The notes below the pieces were generated by a model. The model ran no database searches and had not been told where the DNA came from. It worked only from the letters and a program-made list of their open reading frames with translations. A stretch of DNA of 64,000 bases, from the NCBI RefSeq assembly GCF_002776695.1, contig NZ_LFJC01000003.1, positions 1,573-65,572 of the forward strand, in the 5' to 3' direction. Source of the stretch: Bradyrhizobium nitroreducens (lineage in GTDB: Bacteria; Pseudomonadota; Alphaproteobacteria; Rhizobiales; Xanthobacteraceae). The position numbers and the translations under genes are program-made. Numbering within the stretch: the stretch's first letter is position 1; the number at the start of each line of letters is the position of its first letter. Shown in pieces: positions 52,140 through 59,877 of this stretch.

Positions 52140-53549
52140 ATGTGGCACATCATGCAACTCCTCCGTCGTATCGGTCTCGTCCTGCTCTGGTTGGCCGCGC
52201 CGCTCGTCGCATTCGCGGCCTTGAACAAGAACGACCCCTATCTGCTCGTGCTGCGCGGCGCCGGAAACATCGCGCTTGTCGTCGCAAGCCTCTTGATCGT
52301 CGCCGTCCTGCTATGGCGCGGGCACTGGCGCAGCATCGCCGGCAAGCTGCTCGTCGTGCTCTGGTGCTCACCGCCGGTCCTGATGTCGGCGGCACATCTG
52401 AAGTTCGAGCTGCGCAAGCACGGGGTCCTGGCCGCCGGTGCGGCCGAGGCGCGCCAGCTCGGACCTCACTTCATGGTTGGCTATTCCTCCTTTTCCGAGG
52501 TCGCGCGCCTCGCCGGGCAGGGCTTGATCGGCGGCGTCTATGTGACCCGGCACAACATTCGGGGCCGAGGCATCGAGGCGTTGCGCGCGGAGCTTGCGGC
52601 ACTCCAGGACGTCAGGCGCGCAGCCGGCTTGTCGCCGCTGGTGGTCGCTGCCGATCAGGAAGGCGGCATCGTCGGCCATCTCGCACCACCGCTGACCAAA
52701 GTGCCGGCATTGGCGACGCTTGCCGGGCTTGCTCCCGACGAGCAGCAGGCCAAGGCGGAGGAGTTCGGCCGCATTCACGGAAGCGAGCTCGCCGCCCTCG
52801 GCGTCAATCTCAACCTCGCCCCGGTGCTCGACCTCAAGCCGCCGCAGAGGCGCAACCGGCTCGATTTCCACACGCTGATCGGCCAGCGCGCGATCGCCAC
52901 CGATCCCATCGTCGTCAGCACGATTGCGAGCGCCTATGTGCGCGGACTGGAGGAATCCGGCGTCGGCGCCACGCTCAAGCATTTTCCCGGCATCGGCCGC
53001 GTGCGCACCGACACGCATCATTTCAGCGCCAATCTCGACACGCCGGTGAAGGAGCTGGAGGTGACCGACTGGCTGCCGTTCCGCGAGGTGCTGTCGCATT
53101 CGCGCAGCGCGCTCATGGTGGGCCATGTCACGCTCACCGCCGTCGATCCCGATCGCGCCGCCTCGCATTCGAAACGCGTCGTTGACGGCATCATCCGCGA
53201 CAAGTGGGGCTATCAGGGCATGGTGATGACCGACGACCTTGTGATGGGCGCGATCTACCAGAACGACGTCTGCAAGGCGGTGGTCGAGGCGCTCAATGCC
53301 GGTGTCGACGTGTTGTTGGTCGCCTACGACGGCGCGCAGTTGTACCGCGTCTTTGCCTGCGCCCTGGAAGGATCGCGGCAGGGCAAGCTCGACGCCGCAA
53401 TGCTGCGCGCGAGCGAGACCCGGCTGGCGCGGAGCTTTCCGATCGAGCAGGCACGCGCGGCGCCAAGCCCAATTCAGCTCGTCGAAACTAGCCCTTCGCG
53501 AACTGGCGGTAGTCCGGTTCGCGGTGAAACCAGAACTCGTAGCCGGTGA
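52140..53549 (+). CDS. Membrane-anchored glycoside hydrolase family 3 protein (NagZ-like)
   Basis: This encodes 469 aa from the ATG at 52140 (a second ATG four codons on is possible). Residues 8-86 form three hydrophobic helices (about 8-28, 42-59, 68-86), absent from cytosolic NagZ. The catalytic domain has AADQEGG (171-176), KHFPGIG (280-286), an Asp291-Thr-His293 loop corresponding to the NagZ acid/base dyad, and MTDDLVMGAI with nucleophile Asp365. NagZ-type enzymes release N-acetylglucosamine from peptidoglycan fragments. The last 62 bases overlap the convergent binding-protein gene. It is divergent from DUF4173-creB-creC. Confidence 0.87.
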   Translation: MWHIMQLLRRIGLVLLWLAAPLVAFAALNKNDPYLLVLRGAGNIALVVASLLIVAVLLWRGHWRSIAGKLLVVLWCSPPVLMSAAHLKFELRKHGVLAAGAAEARQLGPHFMVGYSSFSEVARLAGQGLIGGVYVTRHNIRGRGIEALRAELAALQDVRRAAGLSPLVVAADQEGGIVGHLAPPLTKVPALATLAGLAPDEQQAKAEEFGRIHGSELAALGVNLNLAPVLDLKPPQRRNRLDFHTLIGQRAIATDPIVVSTIASAYVRGLEESGVGATLKHFPGIGRVRTDTHHFSANLDTPVKELEVTDWLPFREVLSHSRSALMVGHVTLTAVDPDRAASHSKRVVDGIIRDKWGYQGMVMTDDLVMGAIYQNDVCKAVVEALNAGVDVLLVAYDGAQLYRVFACALEGSRQGKLDAAMLRASETRLARSFPIEQARAAPSPIQLVETSPSRTGGSPVRGETRTRSR

Positions 53550-55107
53550 CGGCCTTCTGCATCGCGACGTCGTGGATCGGCTGGTTGAGCGGAATGACAG
53601 GAACGTCGCGCATGCAGAGCGCGATGAAATCCTTCACGCACCGGTCGTACTCAGCCGCATCCGCGGTGAAGCGCGCCTTGTCGATCAGCGCGTCCATCTC
53701 CTTGTTCTGATAGGAGGAGATGTTGAAGATCGAGTTGTTGCCGTGGAAATTCCAGTAGAAGTAATATTCGGGATAATCCAGCCAGCCGCTGAAGCGGTTG
53801 AGCGCGAGCGGCAGCTCCTTCTTGTTCAGCGTCGTGCGCCAGTTGGCGCCGGGAATCTTCTCGATCGCCGCCTTGATGCCGATCTTGGCGAGGCTCTCCT
53901 GGATCAGGATCGCCGTGGGTTCGCCGACGGTTGCGGTACCCGTGTCGAGCGACAGGGTCGTCTCCAGGCCCTGCTCGAAGCCGGCGTCCTTCATCAGCGC
54001 CTTGGCCTTGTCGAGATCGGTGGCATAGGGAGACGGCTGCGGCCAGACCGGCTTTGAGACCTCTGCCGCTCCGCCATACATCGGAACGGCGCGCCCGAAG
54101 AACGCACTGCTCTGAATCTGCTCGTAAGGCATGGCCCAGGCGATGGCCTGGCGCAGCTTGGCATTGTCGAACGGCGGCTTCGCGGTGTTGAGGGCGACGT
54201 ACCAGAGCGCGTTCGGGATCGGCACGCCCGAGACCTTGACCTTGCCTTCCCTGATGATCTGCTCGAAATCGCGCGGCGCAAAGCCGCTGGAGATGTCCGC
54301 ATCGCCCCGCTCCAGCATGGCGCGGCGGGTACCGGCAGAGGGAACGTCGCGCGCGATCACGCGCTTGACCTTCGGCAGCGGGCCGCTCTTCCAGTCGTCG
54401 AACCGCGTCAGCACGGTTTCGCTGCCGGGCTTCCAGCTCTCGATCCTGTAGGCGCCGCCGCCGGCCTCGTTGGTCCTCAGCCAGGCCAGCGCCCAGGGGT
54501 CTTCAGCCGTCGCGTTCTTCTTCGCAAGCTCGGAGTTGATGATGAAAGGCACGACGACCGCGACGTTGAACAGCAGCATCTTGTCCTTGCGGACGTAGTC
54601 GATGCGGAAAGTGTGGTCGTCGACGACGACGAACTGTTCGGGCTTCTCCAGCGATCCCGCCGACATCTGGAAGGTCGGAAAGCCACCGACCTCCACCGCG
54701 CGGTCGAACGACCATTTGACGTCCTTGGCGGTGACAGGCGTGCCGTCGTGAAATTTCGCGTCCTTGCGAAGCTTGAAGGTGCAGGACATTCCGTCGGCGG
54801 CGACCTCCCAACTCTCGGCCAGTTCGGGCGCAAGCTTCTCGCGATCATACGACAGCGTCCCGTCCGGCAGCGTCCTGGAGGCGTAGGAAAGCAGGCGGTC
54901 ATAGCAATTCCACGAGAGCCCGTTCACGGTCTGGTTGGAGCCGACGCCTTGCATGTCCAGCGAGTTCGGACCCAGCTCCTGCACCACCAGCAGAGTCTCG
55001 CTACGTCCCTGCGCCCAAGCAAGCGGCGGAGTAACGGCACTGATGCCGGCGGCACCCACACCGCCGACCACGCTGCGGCGGTTCATATGGAATGGTGAAC
55101 TGCTCAT
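53488..55107 (-). CDS. Family 5 extracellular solute-binding protein (Dpp/Opp type)
   Basis: This encodes 539 aa behind AGGAGG. A twin-arginine-type signal (MNRRSVVGGVGAAGISAVTPPLAWAQG) is followed by the SBP_bac_5 core: ELAESWEVAADGMSCTFKLRKDAKFHDGTPVTAKDVKWSFDRA, GAYRIESWKPGSETVLTRFDDW, DADISSGFAPRDFEQI and NTAKPPFDNAKLRQAIAWAMPYEQI. It captures peptides or other larger ligands in the periplasm. No OppBCDF components are in the window. The end overlaps the GH3 gene from the other strand. Confidence 0.9.
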   Translation of the reverse strand: MSSSPFHMNRRSVVGGVGAAGISAVTPPLAWAQGRSETLLVVQELGPNSLDMQGVGSNQTVNGLSWNCYDRLLSYASRTLPDGTLSYDREKLAPELAESWEVAADGMSCTFKLRKDAKFHDGTPVTAKDVKWSFDRAVEVGGFPTFQMSAGSLEKPEQFVVVDDHTFRIDYVRKDKMLLFNVAVVVPFIINSELAKKNATAEDPWALAWLRTNEAGGGAYRIESWKPGSETVLTRFDDWKSGPLPKVKRVIARDVPSAGTRRAMLERGDADISSGFAPRDFEQIIREGKVKVSGVPIPNALWYVALNTAKPPFDNAKLRQAIAWAMPYEQIQSSAFFGRAVPMYGGAAEVSKPVWPQPSPYATDLDKAKALMKDAGFEQGLETTLSLDTGTATVGEPTAILIQESLAKIGIKAAIEKIPGANWRTTLNKKELPLALNRFSGWLDYPEYYFYWNFHGNNSIFNISSYQNKEMDALIDKARFTADAAEYDRCVKDFIALCMRDVPVIPLNQPIHDVAMQKAVTGYEFWFHREPDYRQFAKG

Positions 55108-55254
55108 GGGGCCTCCTGTCCGCCAATCATCCGGTATCGAGAGGCAAGGTGTGTGCCATTGGCACGACCGATCGTGCGATATCCATGGCCGGCCGCCCCG
55201 CGCGATGGCGCGAGGCGGCTTCGTTCGGTTCGTCTGTGCGTGGGCCGGCTGTTT

Positions 55255-56526
55255 TTATTCGGCCTGCTCCACTGCGGCAGGCATCTTTGCGACCGACATC
55301 AGCGATCGCGCGACCTGATTAAGCAACAGATCGGCGTTCTCTTCCTCGGCGAGGGATTTGGAGAGCAGGGCGACCACCGCGCTATGCCGGAGCTGCTGCG
55401 CCAGGTTGCGCGCGGTGGTGTAGCCGGACATCTCGTAATGTTCGACGCGTTGAGCCGCAGAAATCAGCGAGAGGTCGGCGGCCGCGTCTTCCTTGTCCTC
55501 GGCTTCCTTCATGACCTCCTGGCCTTCCTCGATGAGGCCCATCATGCCCTTGCAGGGCTTGGCGCGTGCGTTCTCGCCGAGCAGCTCAAAGCATTCGTTG
55601 ATGCGTTCGACCTGGCTCTCGGTCTCGGCCAGATGCTGCTCGAACAATTCGCGCAGCTGGTCAAAGCGGGCAGCCTGCGCCATCTTGGGAAGCGCCTTGG
55701 TCAACTGCTTCTCGGCATGGAGAATGTCGCGCAGCTCGTGAAGCAGAAGCTCGGTCAGGCCGGACTCGTCGACGGGCGACGAACTCTCCGCGACGATCGA
55801 CGGGGCTGAGCCTGGATCCGAAGACTGGAGGGCAGGCGATTCCGTGAACACCCAGTCCTCACCCTCGTTCCAGGGACCGCGGGTGTCGATTTCGCCGTGG
55901 TCGCCGCTGCCGGTGGAGTCGTTGAAGTACTGGTTCACGAGGCCGGGCGTCGGCGCGAGCCTGCCGATGCTGAAGGCCGGCTTCTCCAGGCTTTCGAGCG
56001 CCCGCGCAAAAGCCTTCATATGAGTGATCTCCCGCGTCATCAGGAACTGGAGCGCGTCCTTGCTGCCCGAATCGTCGCAGAAATTGATCAGCCGTTCATA
56101 GACGATCTTCGCGCGCGCCTCGGCGGCGATGTTGCTGCGGAGGTCGACGTCGAGCTCGCCGGTGATCTTCAGATAGTCGGCGGTCCAGGGATTGCCTTGT
56201 GAATTGAACAGATTGACGCCGCCGCCACCGGCGATCGCAATCAGCGGATCGGCCTCTGCCGCCTGGCGGTCGTTCTTCGAAGGCGCAAGATGCATGCGCG
56301 CAAGGCAACCGACGACTTCGAGATGGCTGAGCTCTTCGGTGCCGATATCCATCAGGAGATCCTTGCGGTCGGGATCCTCGCAATTCAAACCTTGAATCGA
56401 ATATTGCATGGCGGCCGCGAGTTCCCCATTGGCGCCGCCGAACTGCTCGAGAAGCATATTGCCAAAGCGGGGATCGGGTTCGTCGACACGCACGGTGAAC
56501 ATCAGCTTCTTGACGTGGTGATACAT
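55255..56526 (-). CDS. Manganese catalase fused to a DUF892 (YciF-type) ferritin-like domain
   Basis: This encodes 423 aa. Residues 1-230 are a Mn-catalase: MYHHVKKLMFTVRVDEPDPRFGNMLLEQFGGANGELAAAMQY with metal ligand Glu35, TEELSHLE with Glu65/His68, the AEARAK helix and TREITHMKAFARALE with Glu166/His169. A linker of about 25 residues (SSDPGSAPSIVAESSSPVDES) leads to a DUF892/YciF domain from about 256: GLTELLLHELRDILHAEKQLTKALPKMAQAA ... EQHLAETESQVERINECFELLGE ... RVEHYEMSGYTTARNLAQQL. The catalase dismutates hydrogen peroxide; DUF892 proteins are stress-induced, ferritin-like helical bundles. There is no clear Shine-Dalgarno sequence. Domain fusion is seen directly. Confidence 0.88.
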   Translation of the reverse strand: MYHHVKKLMFTVRVDEPDPRFGNMLLEQFGGANGELAAAMQYSIQGLNCEDPDRKDLLMDIGTEELSHLEVVGCLARMHLAPSKNDRQAAEADPLIAIAGGGGVNLFNSQGNPWTADYLKITGELDVDLRSNIAAEARAKIVYERLINFCDDSGSKDALQFLMTREITHMKAFARALESLEKPAFSIGRLAPTPGLVNQYFNDSTGSGDHGEIDTRGPWNEGEDWVFTESPALQSSDPGSAPSIVAESSSPVDESGLTELLLHELRDILHAEKQLTKALPKMAQAARFDQLRELFEQHLAETESQVERINECFELLGENARAKPCKGMMGLIEEGQEVMKEAEDKEDAAADLSLISAAQRVEHYEMSGYTTARNLAQQLRHSAVVALLSKSLAEEENADLLLNQVARSLMSVAKMPAAVEQAE

Positions 56527-56665
56527 GGGAGGGCTCGCGCTGTGGGGGAACTATGCGCGTCAACCGGCGCTCGGAACGTTCGTTCCTAGTTCGTCGAGAT
56601 TCAGATCCGGTGCTGCGAAGAAAAAGCGGAGCGCATCTGCACGTTCGTGAATGCCGGCGAGGCCT

Positions 56666-57298
56666 CTACGGTGCCGCCGCTGCGTGGCTCCGCTCGGCCC
56701 GCGCGATAAGCCCGTCGATCATCGCGCGCACGAGGCCTGCGATTTCCTCGCGCAATGCCGGTAGCGGCACCGCGACCAGCTTCTGCTCCAACCCCAGCGC
56801 CACCATGCCATGCACCGCGGAGAACAGGCTGCGCGCGGTGATGCCGAGCTCGTCCGCACCTCGCTTCGGAAACAGCGTGGCCAGCGGTACATAGATGTGC
56901 CGGAACAGCTGCATCTGATCCGCAGCGGACCAGTCGGGGACGAGCTTGCCGGCCTCCATGCGGTGCTCGAACAGCGCGCGCCAGAGCTGGAGATTTTCGG
57001 CGGCGAAATCGCAATAGGTGATGGCGATGCGAACCAGCGTCTCCTGCGGGGAGGGCTCGCCCGCGCCTTCCGCGGTGCTGAGCGCCTGGTCGAGCCGGAG
57101 CAGCGTGCGCGAGCCTACGCGCAGGATCAGCTCGTCCATATCCTCCACGAGGTTATAGACCGCGCCATTGGCGCAGCCGATCTCGCGGGCAAGATCGCGG
57201 GTTTTCAGCCCCGACAATCCACGGCCAGCGATCATCCGCTCCGCCGCGAGGATCAGGTCAGATCGAAGTTTCTCCCGCCGTTCCAATGCCTTAGACAT
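56666..57298 (-). CDS. TetR/AcrR-family transcriptional regulator
   Basis: This encodes 210 aa from the ATG at 57298 (MSKALERREKLRSDLILAAERMIAGRGLSGLKTRDLAREIGCANGAVYNLVEDMDELILRVGSRTL). A longer start at 57343 would run over the operator palindromes and is less likely. The N-terminal TetR helix-turn-helix is complete; the C-terminal ligand domain includes ITYCDFAAENLQLWRALFEHRMEAGKLVPDW and HGMVALGLEQKL. It is divergent from the pspA-yiaA unit with three dyads between, so it probably represses both directions. Confidence 0.9.
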   Translation of the reverse strand: MSKALERREKLRSDLILAAERMIAGRGLSGLKTRDLAREIGCANGAVYNLVEDMDELILRVGSRTLLRLDQALSTAEGAGEPSPQETLVRIAITYCDFAAENLQLWRALFEHRMEAGKLVPDWSAADQMQLFRHIYVPLATLFPKRGADELGITARSLFSAVHGMVALGLEQKLVAVPLPALREEIAGLVRAMIDGLIARAERSHAAAAP

Positions 57299-57311
57299 AT
57301 CGAGGCCAAAT

Positions 57312-57330
57312 TTTTGAGCGTTGCTCAAAA
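57312..57330. promoter_or_regulatory. Operator candidate O1: TTTTGAGC-GTT-GCTCAAAA
   Basis: A perfect inverted repeat has 8-base arms and a 3-base spacer, 13 bases before the TetR start codon. It shares the TGAxC-N3-GxTCA core with the two other dyads in the same gap. Confidence 0.72.
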
Positions 57331-57334
57331 TTCT

Positions 57335-57351
57335 CTTGAACAATGTTCAAG
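57335..57351. promoter_or_regulatory. Operator candidate O2: CTTGAAC-AAT-GTTCAAG
   Basis: A perfect inverted repeat with 7-base arms and a 3-base spacer. Its centre is 22 bases (two helical turns) from that of O1, the spacing expected for two dimers on one face of DNA. Confidence 0.7.
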
Positions 57352-57372
57352 TCTGTTGCTACAAAGAATCCG

Positions 57373-57385
57373 TGAGCAACGCTCA
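57373..57385. promoter_or_regulatory. Operator candidate O3: TGAGC-AAC-GCTCA
   Basis: A perfect inverted repeat with 5-base arms lies 16 bases before the pspA start codon. It repeats the TGAGC core of O1, so it could govern the plus-strand transcript. Confidence 0.6.
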
Positions 57386-57401
57386 TAACAGGGAGCTTCA
57401 G

Positions 57402-58097
57402 ATGTTCAAGACAGTCGTGACACTTTTCCGCGGCAGCGTGGCCGCCGCCGGCGAGGAGCTGGAGGACCGGACGGCCCTCCTCATTCTCGACCAGCAGATG
57501 CGCGATGCGGCCGCCGCCGTCGAGCGCAGCAAGCGAACGCTGGCGCTGGCGATCGCACAGGACCAGCAGGAGGGCCGCAAGCTCGAGGCGACCATCGCCC
57601 GCATCGCCGACCTCGAGACCCGCGCGGTCGCAGCGCTCGAGGGCGGCCGCGAGGACCTCGCCAGGGACGCCGCCGAAGCCATCGCCGGCCTCGAGGCGGA
57701 CCGCGATGCCGCGATGACGGCCCGCGCGCTGTTCGCGACCGAGATTGCCCGGCTGAAGCGGCACGTCGCCAATGCACAGGCTCGCATCACCGAGCTCGAT
57801 CGGGGCCGGCGCGTCGCCCGTGCCTCGGAGGCGGTTCGCTCGCTTCGCCGCAGCGGCATCGAGGCCGCGCGTCCTTACGAATCCACCCTGCCGGAAGCGG
57901 AGAGCACTTTACGACGTTTGCGCGATCGGCAGATGGAAGCCCAGGCCGCCGACGACGCGCTGGTCGAGCTCGATGCGGCCACCGGGCCTCTCGCGACCGC
58001 CGAGAGATTAGCCGAGCAGGGCTTTGGCCCGCGGCTGAAGACGACCGCAGACGACGTGCTCGCACGGTTGAAGTCCAAGCGCGTGCCGACGGCCTGA
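57402..58097 (+). CDS. pspA: PspA/IM30-family protein
   Basis: This encodes 231 aa from the ATG at 57402 (GGGAGC upstream). The sequence is almost wholly helical and highly charged: MFKTVVTLFRGSVAAAGEELEDRTALLILDQQMRDAAAAVERSKRTLALAIAQDQQEGRKLEATIARIADLETRAVAALEGGREDLARDAAEAIAGLEADR. The N-terminal amphipathic helix and the LILDQQMRDA block match PspA, which assembles on the inner membrane in response to envelope stress. It is the first gene after the divergent TetR gene, followed 39 bases on by the YiaA-type gene. Confidence 0.88.
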   Translation: MFKTVVTLFRGSVAAAGEELEDRTALLILDQQMRDAAAAVERSKRTLALAIAQDQQEGRKLEATIARIADLETRAVAALEGGREDLARDAAEAIAGLEADRDAAMTARALFATEIARLKRHVANAQARITELDRGRRVARASEAVRSLRRSGIEAARPYESTLPEAESTLRRLRDRQMEAQAADDALVELDAATGPLATAERLAEQGFGPRLKTTADDVLARLKSKRVPTA

Positions 58098-58136
58098 TCC
58101 CACCCCCATCATCATTCGCACCAACAGGAGACCATC

Positions 58137-58412
58137 ATGAACCAGAACGGCCAGCCCCACAGCAGCGCCTGGGTGACGTTCACTTACGCGTCCTTCGCAG
58201 CCTCCGCCTTCCTCGTCGCCATCGGTGTTTTCTTCCTGCCGATCGACGTCTGGATGAAGGGCTATCTCACCATGGGTATCGTCATGCTGGTCCAGACCTG
58301 CATCACCCTGACCAAGACCGTACGCGACAATCACGAGAGCAGCCGGCTGGTGAACCGCATCGAGGACGCCAAGGCCGAGCGTCTGCTGATGGAAGTCTCC
58401 AAGGCCGCTTGA
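58137..58412 (+). CDS. yiaA: YiaA/YiaB-family inner membrane protein
   Basis: This encodes 91 aa behind AGGAGACC. Two hydrophobic helices (AWVTFTYASFAASAFLVAIGVFFL and WMKGYLTMGIVMLVQTCITLTKTVRD) with a short turn are the YiaAB domain. The tail is charged (RIEDAKAERLLMEVSKAA). YiaA-type proteins often accompany pspA and TetR genes, as here, and are likely envelope-stress factors with unknown mechanism. Confidence 0.88.
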   Translation: MNQNGQPHSSAWVTFTYASFAASAFLVAIGVFFLPIDVWMKGYLTMGIVMLVQTCITLTKTVRDNHESSRLVNRIEDAKAERLLMEVSKAA

Positions 58413-58581
58413 AAGGAGCGTCCGATCCGGACGACGAGCAAGAGAGAGCCGCGGAGCAGCGTCCCGCGGCTTTCGCGTCGGCAAATGAGGTCTTGATCGG
58501 CTCCAGCGATCCGCATCCCGCATTGTGCTTCGACCCCAGGTGCGATATGGCTCGCGCGCTTTCCAGAGGCGGAGACGAGCT

Positions 58582-58788
58582 TTGTCGAAACAATCGCTGC
58601 GTGAGGAGGCCGAACGCCTCATCCGCGAATCGATGGAAAAGAAGTCCATCGTCGTCAAGCAGGGCTCGACCCGCATCGAGGCCGTCTGCGGCAAATGCGG
58701 CGCGCCGAACCGGGTCCAGGCGGAGAAAGGCCAGACCCGCGTCAAGTTCGCCTGCAAGAACTGCGGGCACAAGCAGGAGACGCTGTAG
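58582..58788 (+). CDS. Small zinc-ribbon protein
   Basis: This encodes 68 aa from a TTG at 58582 (SKQSLREEAERLIRESMEKKSIVVKQGSTRIEAVCGKCGAPNRVQAEKGQTRVKFACKNCGHKQETL). GGCGGAGACGAG supports this start; a GTG 19 codons upstream is less convincing. Two CxxC pairs (CGKCG and CKNCG) form a zinc ribbon of 4-Cys type. A helical head precedes it. Such proteins may bind nucleic acid or another protein. Confidence 0.72.
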   Translation: MSKQSLREEAERLIRESMEKKSIVVKQGSTRIEAVCGKCGAPNRVQAEKGQTRVKFACKNCGHKQETL

Positions 58789-58841
58789 GTTCCTGACCTT
58801 CTCCCCTTTTGGGAGAGTGGTTCGCCGCGCAGCGGCGAGAC

Positions 58842-59687
58842 CTACTTCCCCTCCACGAACCGCTTGAACGCATCCGCGTAATCCGGATGCCAGCGCGACA
58901 GCGGCGGGCGGTTCTCGACGATGTCGCCGGCTGCCCACAGCATGCGTTTCTCGTCGAGCGTGCGCGGCACGTCGTTGTCCGGGCACAGGATGTAGAAATC
59001 GCCGGCCTCCAGTCGCGCCAGCATGAAATCCACCGTCTGCTCCGGCGTCCAGGCGCCCGCCGGCTTTTCGGTGCGTCCCTTTGCGGTCAGGCCGGTGAAG
59101 ACGAAGCCGGGGATCAAGAGGTGTGCCGTGATGCGACAGTCTTTCGTATTGCGCAGCTCGTGCTGGAGCGCCTCGGTGAATGCCTTCACCCCGGCCTTGG
59201 AGACATTGTAGGCGGGGTCGCCCGGCGGCGTGGTGATGCCCTGCTTGGAGCCGGTGTTGATGATGAGGCCGCGCCTGCCGCGCGCGATCATGCTGGGTGC
59301 GAAGATGCGCGAGCCGTTGATGATGCCCCACATGTTGACGCCGATGATGCGCTGCCAGTGATCGGGCTCGCCGAACAGCGTGCTGCCCGGCTGGATGCCG
59401 GCATTGTTCATGAGGAGGTCGGTGCCGCCGAACCGCTCGCGCACGGCGCGCTCCAGTTCCGTCACATTCTCGACCTTGCTGACGTCGACGGCGGCCGTCA
59501 TCACGTTCGCGGCACCGGCGATGGATGACAGTTTTGTTGCGGCCTCGACCAGGCGTTCCTGATCGACATCCACGATGCACACTCTCATTCCGGTGCGCGC
59601 AAACGCCGCGGCGGCGGCAAATCCGATGCCGGATGCGCCACCCGTGACGACGGCAACGTTGTCTTTGACGATGGCTGGATGTGACAT
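58842..59687 (-). CDS. SDR-family NAD(P)-dependent oxidoreductase
   Basis: This encodes 281 aa from the ATG at 59687 (MSHPAIVKDNVAVVTGGASGIGFAAAAAFARTGMRVCIVDVD). The cofactor motif TGGASGIG (about residues 15-22), NNAG, the catalytic tetrad Ser in NTGSKQG, YNVSK with Tyr and Lys, and the C-terminal LIPGFVFTG are present. It likely oxidises a secondary alcohol or reduces a ketone. It is divergent from the aldehyde dehydrogenase gene with a 190-base gap that may hold a shared promoter. Confidence 0.9.
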   Translation of the reverse strand: MSHPAIVKDNVAVVTGGASGIGFAAAAAFARTGMRVCIVDVDQERLVEAATKLSSIAGAANVMTAAVDVSKVENVTELERAVRERFGGTDLLMNNAGIQPGSTLFGEPDHWQRIIGVNMWGIINGSRIFAPSMIARGRRGLIINTGSKQGITTPPGDPAYNVSKAGVKAFTEALQHELRNTKDCRITAHLLIPGFVFTGLTAKGRTEKPAGAWTPEQTVDFMLARLEAGDFYILCPDNDVPRTLDEKRMLWAAGDIVENRPPLSRWHPDYADAFKRFVEGK

Positions 59688-59877
59688 GGCTGGTCTCCGG
59701 CGAAGTTGCGTTGCGCTCCGTCGCGTTATAGCACGCGCCTCGTTCGACCCTGCACAAGAGGGCATGGGAGGTCTTCGTTCCGCGCTGCCTTTACGCCTTT
59801 CCGGCACCGCTGTATCCTTCGACATGACGATCCCGCCCAGATCGAACCAATCAATCACCTGACCAGGGAGTGCAGCC

